DNA of 64,000 nucleotides from Clostridiales bacterium. GTDB lineage: Bacteria > Bacillota > Clostridia > Lachnospirales > Lachnospiraceae. Below, in pieces: positions 34,333-42,746 of this stretch (the first letter of the stretch is position 1; each line of letters opens with the position of its first letter). A model generated the notes under the pieces. It ran no database searches, was not told where the DNA came from, and saw nothing but the letters and a program-made list of their open reading frames with translations. The position numbers and the translations under genes were made by a program. The stretch is taken from assembly GCA_019420275.1 (NCBI GenBank), contig JAHZHN010000007.1:41692-105691 (forward strand). Direction: 5' to 3'.

Positions 34333-35592
34333 CTATCCTAAAATTCTATGTATTATGCATATAATCACATCTGCAATGTTAAATCCGAAAAATCCATCTG
34401 TAGCCATCTTACCGCCCAAATCCAATCCGGTTACATTGAAAAATGCAGTTGCCTCCGGTACAAACTGATTCGCACAAAATACAATAATAAACATTGACAA
34501 TACAGAACAAAGAAGACTTCGAATCAAGTTTCCGTTGCTGGCCATAACACAAAATACAGTTGTATAACATACAATTGTTAAGACTCCAATCGGGAAGTAT
34601 GTCATATTCGGAATCAGAAATGCAAACGCAATCGTAATCGGAATACAGATTGCTGTACAGGTTACGCAAGCAGGATCTCCTAATCCTAAGGCAACGTCCA
34701 TGCCAATCCAAAGTTCGGCATCTTCTCCAACATGTTTCCTCATCCAGGCATTAGCAGCATTTCCAATCGGCGTGATCCCTTCCATCATAATGCTGACCAT
34801 CCTAGGAATTAAAATTAAAACTGCTGAAATTCCCATTCCTGTCTGCAAAATTGTCTCAATCGGCTGTTTTGTAATAATTCCCAGAAAAACTCCAACAATC
34901 AGACCTACAAAACAGGATTCTCCGAAAACTCCCAATTTGCTTTCCATCCAATCCATATCCAAATCTGCATCTTTCAATCCAGGAATCTTATCAATGATTT
35001 TATTTACTACCCATGAGAGAGGGTACATGAATGTAATAAAGGAAAACGTACTACATGTCGTTCCGTCTAATCCAAAGTAATCCTGCCATTTTGGAGCAAT
35101 AATCTCCGCTACTAAAACAGAAATAATAGAACACACAACGGTTACAATAATTCCAAGTGCAACACTTCCAAATAATCCATAAGTCAGCGCACCTGGGATG
35201 AGAAAATGGATATAATTCCAAATATCAACATTTAATACTTTTCTCTTAAAAACAAGAATTAGGATAAAATTCGCTATGATAATCAACGGTACGGCAATCG
35301 GCGCAAAAGGTACCGTCCAAGATGCCGCCCCAGATGCTGCAAAGCCTAAATCAAGTGTTGTAAAGCCTTTTCCCATCTTAGAATAGTAATCAGAAATTGG
35401 CTGAATTGTTTCTGTTAACAGTCCTACCACTAAATTTAAACCTGAAAATCCAATTCCTACAAAGAGTCCGGCCTTTAATGCAGGACCAATTTTCATCCCA
35501 AAAATTACGCCAAGAATCAAAATGATAAATGGAAGCAGTGCAGTCGCGCCCATATTAATGATTGTTTGAGTAATAGATAATAAAGTATCCAT
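34333..35592 (-). CDS. PTS EIIC, galactitol family (cluster C)
   Basis: The 419-residue permease begins ITQTIINMGATALLPFIILI and contains MKIGPALKAGLFVGIGFSGL and the loop IGMDVALGLGDPACVTCTAI, all typical of GatC. It is shorter than the cluster A permease (475) because of a shorter C-terminal tail. With EIIB upstream and EIIA downstream it forms a complete polyol transporter. Confidence 0.92.
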   Translation of the reverse strand: MDTLLSITQTIINMGATALLPFIILILGVIFGMKIGPALKAGLFVGIGFSGLNLVVGLLTETIQPISDYYSKMGKGFTTLDLGFAASGAASWTVPFAPIAVPLIIIANFILILVFKRKVLNVDIWNYIHFLIPGALTYGLFGSVALGIIVTVVCSIISVLVAEIIAPKWQDYFGLDGTTCSTFSFITFMYPLSWVVNKIIDKIPGLKDADLDMDWMESKLGVFGESCFVGLIVGVFLGIITKQPIETILQTGMGISAVLILIPRMVSIMMEGITPIGNAANAWMRKHVGEDAELWIGMDVALGLGDPACVTCTAICIPITIAFAFLIPNMTYFPIGVLTIVCYTTVFCVMASNGNLIRSLLCSVLSMFIIVFCANQFVPEATAFFNVTGLDLGGKMATDGFFGFNIADVIICIIHRILG

Positions 35593-35615
35593 AAAATTCT
35601 CCTCTCATCTGCAAT

Positions 35616-35918
35616 CTATTCTTCTAATAATTCCTTACATGTTTTTACAATATCTTCTTTAATCTTATCCATTCCAATTCCAGAAATTAGTCCAAAAACT
35701 TTAATCAATGGTTTCTTCACTGGCTTTCGATAATTTGTTGTTACCATAATAACATCAACATCATCCTGCTTGGACTGAATCTCAGACATGGTACATTTAA
35801 TGATTTTGGCTGGAATGCCTGCTTCCTTACAAATATCTTTTACAGATTCCTGCGCTACTGTAGATGTTGCAACGCCACTTCCACATGCCACTAAAATTGT
35901 CAGCTGTCCCTTCGCCAT
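35616..35918 (-). CDS. PTS EIIB, galactitol family (cluster C)
   Basis: The 100-residue EIIB has the active-site Cys in LTILVACGSGVATSTVAQES. It lies 12 bp after the dehydrogenase and 23 bp before EIIC. Confidence 0.92.
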   Translation of the reverse strand: MAKGQLTILVACGSGVATSTVAQESVKDICKEAGIPAKIIKCTMSEIQSKQDDVDVIMVTTNYRKPVKKPLIKVFGLISGIGMDKIKEDIVKTCKELLEE

Positions 35919-35930
35919 ATTAATTTCCTC

Positions 35931-36974
35931 CTATTCTTCTTCATTTGGCAGCAATACTACTTTAATTGCTTCTCCTGTTCTGGTCAGTTTGATTCCTTCA
36001 TTAATCTTACTAAGCGGCAGTTTATGTGTAATAAATTTATCTGCCTCAAATTCATCAGATATTGCAAGTTCAAAAGATTTCTGAACCTGAATACTATTTG
36101 CTCCATAGTGCCCATAAATCCAAAGTCCATTATAATGTATATGATTGGTATCTAACTCTGTCATTGCCCCTTTTGCTACTCCCCCAAAAAATACAACAAT
36201 TCCATTTTTCTTGGCCATAAAAATCGCCTGCTGCTGTGCCTGAGTTGATGGATTGGCAGAAATTACTTTGTCGGCACCTTTTCCTCCAGTAATTCTTTCT
36301 ACTTCTTTAATCGGATCCATCTTTTGACTATTAATCGTATAATCCACCCCAAACTGTTTTGTTTCTTCCAATCTGTTGTCATTGATTTCAATCATTATGA
36401 CTGTTTTTGCTCCCCTTAATTTCGCTAATTTTGCATGGAAACATCCAATCGGACCCGCTCCAATAATAACCACTACATCTCCAAATCCAACTCCAATGTT
36501 CTCCTGGCAGGCATACACAGAGGATAATGGTTCTCCCAAGGAAGCTCTCTCCATACTGACTCCCTCTGGAATCCGATAAATAGAGTCCCTTTCTACCTGT
36601 GTTTTTGTCACTGGTACGTAATCTGCAAAACCTCCCTGACGGTTTGTATAATTTCCTCCGTTCTCACACATTTCACTATGTCCTGATCGACAGGCCTCGC
36701 ATTTCATGCAGTGATCAACCGGATAAATATACAGTCTCTCACCTTTTTTATATTCCATGCATGTTTCTGACACCTCATCTACAATTCCTACAATCTCATG
36801 CCCGTAAATATGCGGATACTGTCCATTTCTGGAGTCTGTTGTCAAATTTCTAATATCAGAGCCACAAAGTCCAATTGCCATTACTTTTAATATGAATCCA
36901 CCTTCTGGGCATTTCGGTTTCTCAATCTCTTCTACTCGTATATCTCCTGGTCCATACATTAACGCTGCTTTCAT
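35931..36974 (-). CDS. Zinc-dependent polyol-phosphate dehydrogenase, GatD type (cluster C)
   Basis: The 347-residue medium-chain dehydrogenase has catalytic zinc residues in AIGLCGSDIRNL and YGHEIVGIVDEV, a structural Cys set HCMKCEACRSGHSEMC, and the NAD loop VVIIGAGPIGCFHAKLAKL. It resembles galactitol-1-phosphate 5-dehydrogenase and would oxidise the imported polyol phosphate. It differs more from the two cluster B enzymes than they do from each other. It lies between the aldolase and the PTS genes, making a compact oxidise-then-cleave pathway. Confidence 0.9.
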   Translation of the reverse strand: MKAALMYGPGDIRVEEIEKPKCPEGGFILKVMAIGLCGSDIRNLTTDSRNGQYPHIYGHEIVGIVDEVSETCMEYKKGERLYIYPVDHCMKCEACRSGHSEMCENGGNYTNRQGGFADYVPVTKTQVERDSIYRIPEGVSMERASLGEPLSSVYACQENIGVGFGDVVVIIGAGPIGCFHAKLAKLRGAKTVIMIEINDNRLEETKQFGVDYTINSQKMDPIKEVERITGGKGADKVISANPSTQAQQQAIFMAKKNGIVVFFGGVAKGAMTELDTNHIHYNGLWIYGHYGANSIQVQKSFELAISDEFEADKFITHKLPLSKINEGIKLTRTGEAIKVVLLPNEEE

Positions 36975-36985
36975 TTTTTTCTCCT

Positions 36986-37648
36986 TTACTTATTACGATT
37001 TTTTATGCTTCCTGGGTGATTTTCAATCAGTGAATTCCACTTATCTTCAGGAATATTTTTCACATCTCCGATTCCCTTTGTAATATGATATATTTTCAGT
37101 ACTTCTTCTGCTGCTTCTATAATCTTTACTGCATCTTCCAGTGTCTTTCCTACCGCAACAACTCCATGATTGCCTAACAAGACGAGATCATGATGCTGAA
37201 TTACATCTTCTATCCCATCTGCGATATGTACTGTGCCAGCCTCTCCATAAGGAAGACACGGAATTTTTTCTCCATATACCAGCGCAAATGTTGTAGAACA
37301 TTTCAAAGAAATATCCTTTCCGCAATAAGCATAGGCTGTTAAATATGGGGCATGTAAATGTGCAACTGCGTTACAATCCGGTCTGGCCTTCAATGCAGCC
37401 TCATGCAGCAGATATTCGCTGGATCTTTTCATGCTTCCCTCAACTTGCTCTCCATCTTTCATGACTGCAATCATGTCTTCATTTAAAAATCGTTTTCTCA
37501 TTCCTGAAGGTGTAATATACAGCTCCCCACTCTTTCGGTCAAAAACAGATAAATTACCTTCTAATGTGTTCACTAATCCTTTTTCGTCCATAAGCTTGGC
37601 ATAATATACAACCTCTTTTTTCATGTCGTTCTTTTTTTGATTTAGCAC
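36986..37648 (-). CDS. Class II aldolase/adducin-family sugar-phosphate aldolase (fuculose-phosphate aldolase-like)
   Basis: The 220-residue zinc aldolase has GLVNTLEGNLSVFDR, an ITPSGM motif, metal-binding histidines in VAHLHAPYLTA and LLGNHGVVAVG, and an acidic residue in SSEYLLHEAAL. Such enzymes cleave ketose-1-phosphates into dihydroxyacetone phosphate and an aldehyde. The start is a GTG at 37648 with AAAGGAG 9 nt upstream; a later ATG lacks a ribosome site. It heads cluster C. Together with GatD it suggests a polyol phosphate oxidised to a ketose phosphate and then split, but the sugar cannot be named. Confidence 0.87.
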   Translation of the reverse strand: MLNQKKNDMKKEVVYYAKLMDEKGLVNTLEGNLSVFDRKSGELYITPSGMRKRFLNEDMIAVMKDGEQVEGSMKRSSEYLLHEAALKARPDCNAVAHLHAPYLTAYAYCGKDISLKCSTTFALVYGEKIPCLPYGEAGTVHIADGIEDVIQHHDLVLLGNHGVVAVGKTLEDAVKIIEAAEEVLKIYHITKGIGDVKNIPEDKWNSLIENHPGSIKNRNK

Positions 37649-37697
37649 TGCTTGTTTCTCCTTTCTGTATCAGGTTTCCGCTTTTCTTTATGTCTTA

Positions 37698-37726
37698 AGT
37701 ATAAATTCCGTAAAATGTTCCCTCAA
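37698..37726 (-). promoter_or_regulatory. Candidate promoter of cluster C
   Basis: On the minus strand TTGAGG (37721-37726) and TATACT (37698-37703) are 17 bp apart, about 50 bp before the aldolase start. A short inverted repeat (TTTCC, 7 bp, GGAAA at 37737-37753) lies just upstream of the -35 box and could be an activator site. Confidence 0.6.
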
Positions 37727-37770
37727 TATAAATACCTTTCCGATTTATGGAAAAGATTTTTATCATCTTG

Positions 37771-37838
37771 TTAAAAAAAATTCGGATCCAGGAAAAATTT
37801 TATACACACTTGCATCAAATTTTCCTGGATCCGAATTT
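37771..37838 (-). terminator. Terminator of the L,D-transpeptidase gene
   Basis: A perfect 19-bp inverted repeat (AAATTCGGATCCAGGAAAA at 37778-37796, complement at 37820-37838) spans a 23-nt loop. On the minus strand it runs into eight T residues. It starts 11 nt after the stop codon and insulates cluster C from upstream transcription. Confidence 0.85.
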
Positions 37839-37848
37839 TAATACTCAC

Positions 37849-38457
37849 TTAATAAATACAAATCTTTGTATTTTTCTCAATCCTCTTTATTATTTTTTTC
37901 ATGTGTCTCTTTGGTACTGCAATGCACCCGGCTGTACTGTTCCTTTCTCCCTTACAGTGCATAAAGATTGCTGATCCCCTGCCCTGTCTGCATTCTTTGT
38001 TGTAATCTAAAAACAAGCCATAGTCATAGAGATCTTTATATTCTATCAAATGCTCCCCAGCACATTTCAGAGGGCACCTGTTCTGATCTATCAGACGATT
38101 GTAATACTTCCCCTTTGTACACCAGTAATGATTTTCAGTAATCTGAAGATATGGAATCCTGGATCCTGGATCCGGGCAGATTCCAAACGCCTGAAGCACC
38201 GTATAAATACCGGATGGGGTTTTCCCATCTCCTTCTTTTTGTTTCCCGATTCCGTTCCTTCCTACATACCCTTCTCCTGACCACACAGTTTTCCAAAGTA
38301 GTCCCTCTTTTTCATACAATAGAATATTTGCACAAGCATTCCCTTTGTACTTTACAAAAATAAGGTTTCTTACCTGATCATCTAATCTATATTTCGTCAA
38401 AATACTTTGCCTGCACATACACCTTTTCTTCTTCTCTTTTACGTATAGTATTCTCAA
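37849..38457 (-). CDS. L,D-transpeptidase catalytic-domain (YkuD) protein
   Basis: The 202-residue protein contains the YkuD signature around AIFMHCKGERNSTAGCIAVP: the conserved His, the Ser and the catalytic Cys of the S-x-x-G-C type. Upstream elements GKQKEGDGKTPSGIYTVLQAFG match the substrate groove of the family. L,D-transpeptidases crosslink peptidoglycan or attach proteins to it. No signal peptide or membrane anchor is visible in this reading, which is odd for a wall enzyme; some family members are cytoplasmic or have other amide-transfer roles. The start is uncertain: a TTG at 38457 with AGGGA 5 nt upstream, or an ATG at 38418. Confidence 0.82.
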   Translation of the reverse strand: MRILYVKEKKKRCMCRQSILTKYRLDDQVRNLIFVKYKGNACANILLYEKEGLLWKTVWSGEGYVGRNGIGKQKEGDGKTPSGIYTVLQAFGICPDPGSRIPYLQITENHYWCTKGKYYNRLIDQNRCPLKCAGEHLIEYKDLYDYGLFLDYNKECRQGRGSAIFMHCKGERNSTAGCIAVPKRHMKKIIKRIEKNTKICIY

Positions 38458-38491
38458 AAAAATCCCTGGTTCTTTTGTTTTGCATATTGGG

Positions 38492-39064
38492 CTATATCAA
38501 AACCGGTTCCAGCAACTGATGCAGACAATGACTTACAATTTCATAGGCGGCATCCGTCAAATGAATCCCATCTATCGTATACTCAAGAGGCAGTTCTCCG
38601 TCTTCTCCAGCCAGCCTGGAATACATATCCACATATTCCATCCCTCTCTCTCTGCACTGGCGCTGGATTTCTTCGTTAATCCGACAGATTTCGTCATTGC
38701 TTTTTTCCTTTGCCCAGGACGGCATATTCCCGATTCTCTTTGTGTATGCCGGATACAGAGATTCTATGTATATCTTTACTCCTTCAGCTTCTTCCCGAAT
38801 CCTGTCTCCAAGATCCGCAAGCTGTCCGGCAACCACCTTACTCCCACGATACAGCGACATCTGAAAATCATTGGCGCCTCCCTGCATGATCACAATATCC
38901 GGATGATAATCGATCACATCATAACGAACTCTTGCCTTCATCTCCGGAACCGTATCTCCTGCTGTCCCACTGTTAATAAATTCCGCATCTATATCAGACA
39001 GTTTCTCCATCGGGAAATAATCCGTCAGGGAATCTCCAAACATTACAATTTTCTTCTTTTTCAT
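38492..39064 (-). CDS. SGNH/GDSL-family lipase/esterase-like hydrolase
   Basis: The 190-residue cytoplasmic protein has the nucleophile block IVMFGDSLTDYF, the Gly block SGTAGDT, the Asn block QGGANDFQ, and the Asp-x-x-His pair in DGIHLTDAAYE. All four SGNH blocks are present, so it should be an active serine esterase or deacylase. The substrate is unknown. It lies 17 bp downstream of the tyrosine phosphatase gene, probably in one transcript. Confidence 0.9.
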   Translation of the reverse strand: MKKKKIVMFGDSLTDYFPMEKLSDIDAEFINSGTAGDTVPEMKARVRYDVIDYHPDIVIMQGGANDFQMSLYRGSKVVAGQLADLGDRIREEAEGVKIYIESLYPAYTKRIGNMPSWAKEKSNDEICRINEEIQRQCRERGMEYVDMYSRLAGEDGELPLEYTIDGIHLTDAAYEIVSHCLHQLLEPVLI

Positions 39065-39081
39065 CTGATGTTTCCTTCCTT

Positions 39082-39852
39082 TTATCTTAAAACTTTTTCG
39101 CGAAAACTTTCTCTCTCATCATCTGAAATTTCCATAGCATCTTTTAGGAACAAATCTACAGATCCATACGTTCGTTTTACAAAATCAAGGGCTGCCTGCA
39201 TGTACTCTTCTTTTGCCATAAACAGTCCCAGCATGCCTTCTGCTCTCCCCTTTGAAATTCCAAGCTTTCTCCACTTCTGATACATCTTGTCAATCCGTGT
39301 TGCCGCAGAAGTATTTGTTTTTAGATAATCTTCCATCACATCCTGTTCTGATACACCAAGCAGAAATAATGTCATGGCAGACAGCAGTCCGCATCTGTCT
39401 TTTCCTTCTGTACAGTGCCACAAAACGGCTCCGTCTTCTGTTTCCATAATCTGACGAAGTGCTTTCTCCATCTGTTTTTGGCAGAAGGGATTCTCCACAA
39501 TCATTACATACAAATCTTCCATCTTCGGGATATTTTCTATATGTCCTATCTTATGGCGGTTTCCTCTTTCATGACTGATTCCTACCATAGACTCTACAAA
39601 AAATGGAATATTTAGATAAACCGCTCCTGCAATTTCCTTATCTTCTTCCTGCTCTGCCTCCATCGGCGTTCTCAGATCAATGATCTTTTGCAGATGGTAC
39701 TGGTCCTTGAGAATCTGGATATCTCTTTTTGTAATTCTGGAAAGCCGGTTGCTCCGGATTAAATATCCGTTTTGGATAACCGCACCGTCTAAAGTCTTCA
39801 TACCTCCCAGATCTCTGGCATTATCTGCCCCTGATAACTGAATTTTCCCCAT
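39082..39852 (-). CDS. Tyrosine/serine protein phosphatase-like protein (Y_phosphatase3 type)
   Basis: The 256-residue protein has NARDLGGMKTLDG, SNRLSRITKRD, KIIDLRTPMEAE and the P-loop WHCTEGKDRCG with catalytic Cys and Arg spaced as Cx5R. It belongs with bacterial dual-specificity phosphatases of the type that act on phosphotyrosine or phosphoinositides. The start at 39852 has AGGAG 8 nt upstream. Longer readings from 39882 or a TTG at 39909 would pass through the hairpin at 39893-39925. It is followed by the SGNH hydrolase. Confidence 0.86.
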   Translation of the reverse strand: MGKIQLSGADNARDLGGMKTLDGAVIQNGYLIRSNRLSRITKRDIQILKDQYHLQKIIDLRTPMEAEQEEDKEIAGAVYLNIPFFVESMVGISHERGNRHKIGHIENIPKMEDLYVMIVENPFCQKQMEKALRQIMETEDGAVLWHCTEGKDRCGLLSAMTLFLLGVSEQDVMEDYLKTNTSAATRIDKMYQKWRKLGISKGRAEGMLGLFMAKEEYMQAALDFVKRTYGSVDLFLKDAMEISDDERESFREKVLR

Positions 39853-39892
39853 AAACACATCTCCTGTCACTGGATCTTTCATTTTATACTGC

Positions 39893-39925
39893 AAAGGCTC
39901 GGAAAACAAATTTCCAAGCCTTTTT
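39893..39925. terminator. Hairpin between the GTPase-nuclease gene and the phosphatase
   Basis: AAAGGCTCGGAAA (39893-39905) pairs with TTTCCAAGCCTTT (39911-39923) with one mismatch on the plus strand, which becomes a G-U pair in minus-strand RNA. The T-tract is good on the plus side and weak on the minus side. It lies 46 nt after the stop of the 39971 gene and is likely a partial terminator. Confidence 0.55.
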
Positions 39926-39970
39926 ATTATAACATATATTTTCTTCTCTCAGTTTTTATCATATCACTAT

Positions 39971-42676
39971 TTATCTTGTTTCTTTTTCTATTTTTTCAAG
40001 CTTTTCCCGGCTAATCCCATCCATCAGATAATTTTTCTGCGTTTCCTGGCGGGACAGATATTCTTCCCGCAGTTTCTGAGATTCCAGTTTCATATCTTCT
40101 CTTAGTTCTCTTGCTGACAAAAGTTTACATCCCTGTCCTCGGATGATAATCTGTTCCAGGCCATCTGATGTTGCCACTGTCACATCATACTTCCTTCCAT
40201 GTTCATGAGCAAATTTTTCAATATACTGATCTGCGGTTTCTGCTTCCTTCGTGAATACCACATGAATATTCTGATAGTCTGACACTTCTGTATCATGGCC
40301 TTTTACCCGGTAAGCATCAAATACAACAATCAGCTCACTCTTCTTTAACGCTTGATAATTGCATAAAAGATCCATCAATTTCCCACGGGCAGCATCTAGA
40401 TTTTCTTCTGAAAGTTCCTTCAGATCCTCCCATGCATAGATAATATTATATCCGTCTACCAGAAGGTATTTTCTGGAAGGATCCCTCTTTACAGAAGCTC
40501 TTGCTGCCGATGCCTTATAATCTTCTGCCAGTCTCGTCGTTTTTTTCTTCTTCCATTTATTTTTCCGGCTTTGATTGGCGTGGAATGTCTCACTAAGAAT
40601 ACGGTCTACTTCTTCTGTATCAATCCATTCCTCTTCAATATACGCTCGGCGCTGCAGCAGTTCATCGTCTTCCCCCGCCTCTTCCTTCGGGCGTTCCAAA
40701 GCGCTTGGCAGATGCATATGATCTTTTACCTGATCCCATGGAACATGAAACCCAGCCCCATGAGAGCAGAATACAGAGCCTGAAGGATTTGCGGTATCCC
40801 GCTCCGGATCATATCCGGCTGCTTCTATCACCTCGTCTGAATTCTGACATGGTTCATATCCATGAAATGAGCAGAACAGCTTTCCCTGTCCTTTTGTGTA
40901 CGCAATGACCTCCCGCTGGTAATCCTGCATATACGCCGCCGGGGCAATTCCTTCTAATACAGAAAGATCTCCTTCTATGACTGGAGGCTCAAATTGAGCA
41001 TGCATCTTTTCCAAATCTGTCATTGCTCTTCCTACCATGGACTGAGGCACTTCCAGCTGAAACTCATAATAAGGTTCCAGAAGAATTAATTTTGCCTGCA
41101 TCAGTCCCTGCCTGACGGCTCGGTAAGTTGCCTCTCGGAAATCTCCTCCCTCTGTATGCTTTGGATGGGCTTTTCCTGCTGCCAAAGTTATCTTCATATC
41201 TGTAAGCGGTGCTCCTGTCAGAACCCCTCGGTGCTCTTTCTCATACAAATGAGTGAGAATCAGCCTCTGCCAGTTGCGGTCCAGATTATCTTCACTGCAG
41301 GCGCTTTCAAACGTCATTCCGCTTCCCCTTGGTCCCGGCTCCAAGATCAGGTGAACTTCTGCATAATGGCGCAGCGGTTCAAAATGCCCCACACCTTCTA
41401 CCCGGTCTTCAATTGTTTCCCTATATAGAATATTCCCGGTTCCAAATTCTACTTCTGTATCAAATCGATCCAAAATAATCTTCTTTAATATTTCAATCTG
41501 TACTTCTCCCATCAGCTGCACCTGGATTTCCTGCAGTTCCTCATTCCAGATGACATGAAGCTGCGGTTCCTCTTCCATCAGCTGATAAAGTTTCGGCAAA
41601 AATGTACGAACACTGCAGTCTTTGGGCAAGATCATCTGATAGGTCAGTACCGGTTCCAGCACAGGCCCCTCTCCGTCTTTTTCAAATCCAAGTCCCTGTC
41701 CTGGTCTGGTATCTGTCAAACCAGTGACTGCGCAGACTATGCCGGCCTCCGCTTCATCTATCACCTCATACTTCTCCCCTGAGTAAATGCGGATTTGATT
41801 GATCTTTTCTTCTTTTTCTTTTCCTGGAATTATATCCTTTACTTTTAGAGAACCTCCCGTAATCTTTAAATGCGTCAGCCGGTTTCCACGTTCATCCCTG
41901 GATATTTTAAAAACTCTGGCTCCAAACTCCTCTGGATACTGAGGAGCCATGGCATACGTTTCAATTCCTTTTAATAACTCATCTACTCCGTCTAATTTAA
42001 GCGCTGATCCGAAGAAGCACGGAAACACATCTCTCTGCGCAACTGCCTGCTGAATTTCTTGTTTTGAAATACATTCCTTCTCCAAAAATTCTTCCAGAAG
42101 TTCTTCTTTCTGCAGAGCAATAGCTTCATAGAATTCATCGCTTCCTTCTTCTCTAAAATCAATACATCCTTCTGACAGCTGTTCCTTCAATTCTTCCATC
42201 AATGCTTCCCGATCTGTTCCCGCCTGATCCATCTTGTTGATAAAAAGAAACACTGGAATTTCATATCTTGCAAACAATTTCCACAGGGTTCTGGTGTGGC
42301 TCTGAACGCCGTCTGCCCCGCTGATCACAAGAACCGCGTAATCCAGGATTTGCAGAGTCCGTTCCATTTCCGCCGAAAAATCCACATGCCCCGGAGTGTC
42401 TACAAGGGTAACTTCCATCTCTCCCAAAGAAAAGACTGCCTGTTTAGAAAATATCGTAATGCCCCTGGCTCTCTCCTGCATATCCGTATCAAAATATGCA
42501 TCTCCGTGGTCCACTCGTCCTAATTTACGGATACATCCCGTCTTATATAAAATCCCTTCAGACAGGGTTGTCTTGCCGGCGTCAACATGAGCCAGCAGGG
42601 CTGTACATATATATTTTGATGGTATTCTTTTCTTCTGGTCCTGTCTGTCCTCCGACATGTTTCCCACAAAAAACAC
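39971..42676 (-). CDS. Translational GTPase (TetM/EF-G-like) fused to a C-terminal Rae1/YacP NYN ribonuclease domain
   Basis: This 901-residue protein joins two ribosome-acting modules. Residues 1-680 follow ribosomal protection proteins: G1 AHVDAGKTTLSEG, G2 ARGITIFSKQA, G3 VDTPGHVDFSAE, G4 FINKMDQAG, G5 FGSALKLDGVD, then domains III-V with the TetM-like tail QEYR-type element MQDYQREVIAYTKG and a SHGAGFHVPW segment. The domain IV tip reads HPKHTEGGDFREA, not the YSPVSTPADF recalled from TetM. After a Lys-rich linker, residues 736 to about 865 match Bacillus Rae1/YacP: YLLVDGYNIIYAWEDL, VVFDAYRVKG, VVFTKEAETADQYIEK and VATSDGLEQIIIRGQG, including the PIN/NYN acidic residues. Rae1 cuts mRNA in the ribosomal A site, where TetM-like factors also bind. 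A translation-quality-control role is inferred. The start is uncertain within six codons (GTG 42676, GTG 42667 or ATG 42658). Confidence 0.88.
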   Translation of the reverse strand: MFFVGNMSEDRQDQKKRIPSKYICTALLAHVDAGKTTLSEGILYKTGCIRKLGRVDHGDAYFDTDMQERARGITIFSKQAVFSLGEMEVTLVDTPGHVDFSAEMERTLQILDYAVLVISGADGVQSHTRTLWKLFARYEIPVFLFINKMDQAGTDREALMEELKEQLSEGCIDFREEGSDEFYEAIALQKEELLEEFLEKECISKQEIQQAVAQRDVFPCFFGSALKLDGVDELLKGIETYAMAPQYPEEFGARVFKISRDERGNRLTHLKITGGSLKVKDIIPGKEKEEKINQIRIYSGEKYEVIDEAEAGIVCAVTGLTDTRPGQGLGFEKDGEGPVLEPVLTYQMILPKDCSVRTFLPKLYQLMEEEPQLHVIWNEELQEIQVQLMGEVQIEILKKIILDRFDTEVEFGTGNILYRETIEDRVEGVGHFEPLRHYAEVHLILEPGPRGSGMTFESACSEDNLDRNWQRLILTHLYEKEHRGVLTGAPLTDMKITLAAGKAHPKHTEGGDFREATYRAVRQGLMQAKLILLEPYYEFQLEVPQSMVGRAMTDLEKMHAQFEPPVIEGDLSVLEGIAPAAYMQDYQREVIAYTKGQGKLFCSFHGYEPCQNSDEVIEAAGYDPERDTANPSGSVFCSHGAGFHVPWDQVKDHMHLPSALERPKEEAGEDDELLQRRAYIEEEWIDTEEVDRILSETFHANQSRKNKWKKKKTTRLAEDYKASAARASVKRDPSRKYLLVDGYNIIYAWEDLKELSEENLDAARGKLMDLLCNYQALKKSELIVVFDAYRVKGHDTEVSDYQNIHVVFTKEAETADQYIEKFAHEHGRKYDVTVATSDGLEQIIIRGQGCKLLSARELREDMKLESQKLREEYLSRQETQKNYLMDGISREKLEKIEKETR

Positions 42677-42746
42677 CCCCTTCTGATCTGTGATGATATC
42701 TGCATCATCATATCATAAAAAAAGAAACAAGTCGAATCCAGTGATT

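Noticed and set aside
42692..42711. TGATGAT/ATCATCA inverted repeat before the GTPase-nuclease gene
   Set aside because: It is only 7 bp per arm in repetitive AT-rich sequence, so too weak to list as an operator.
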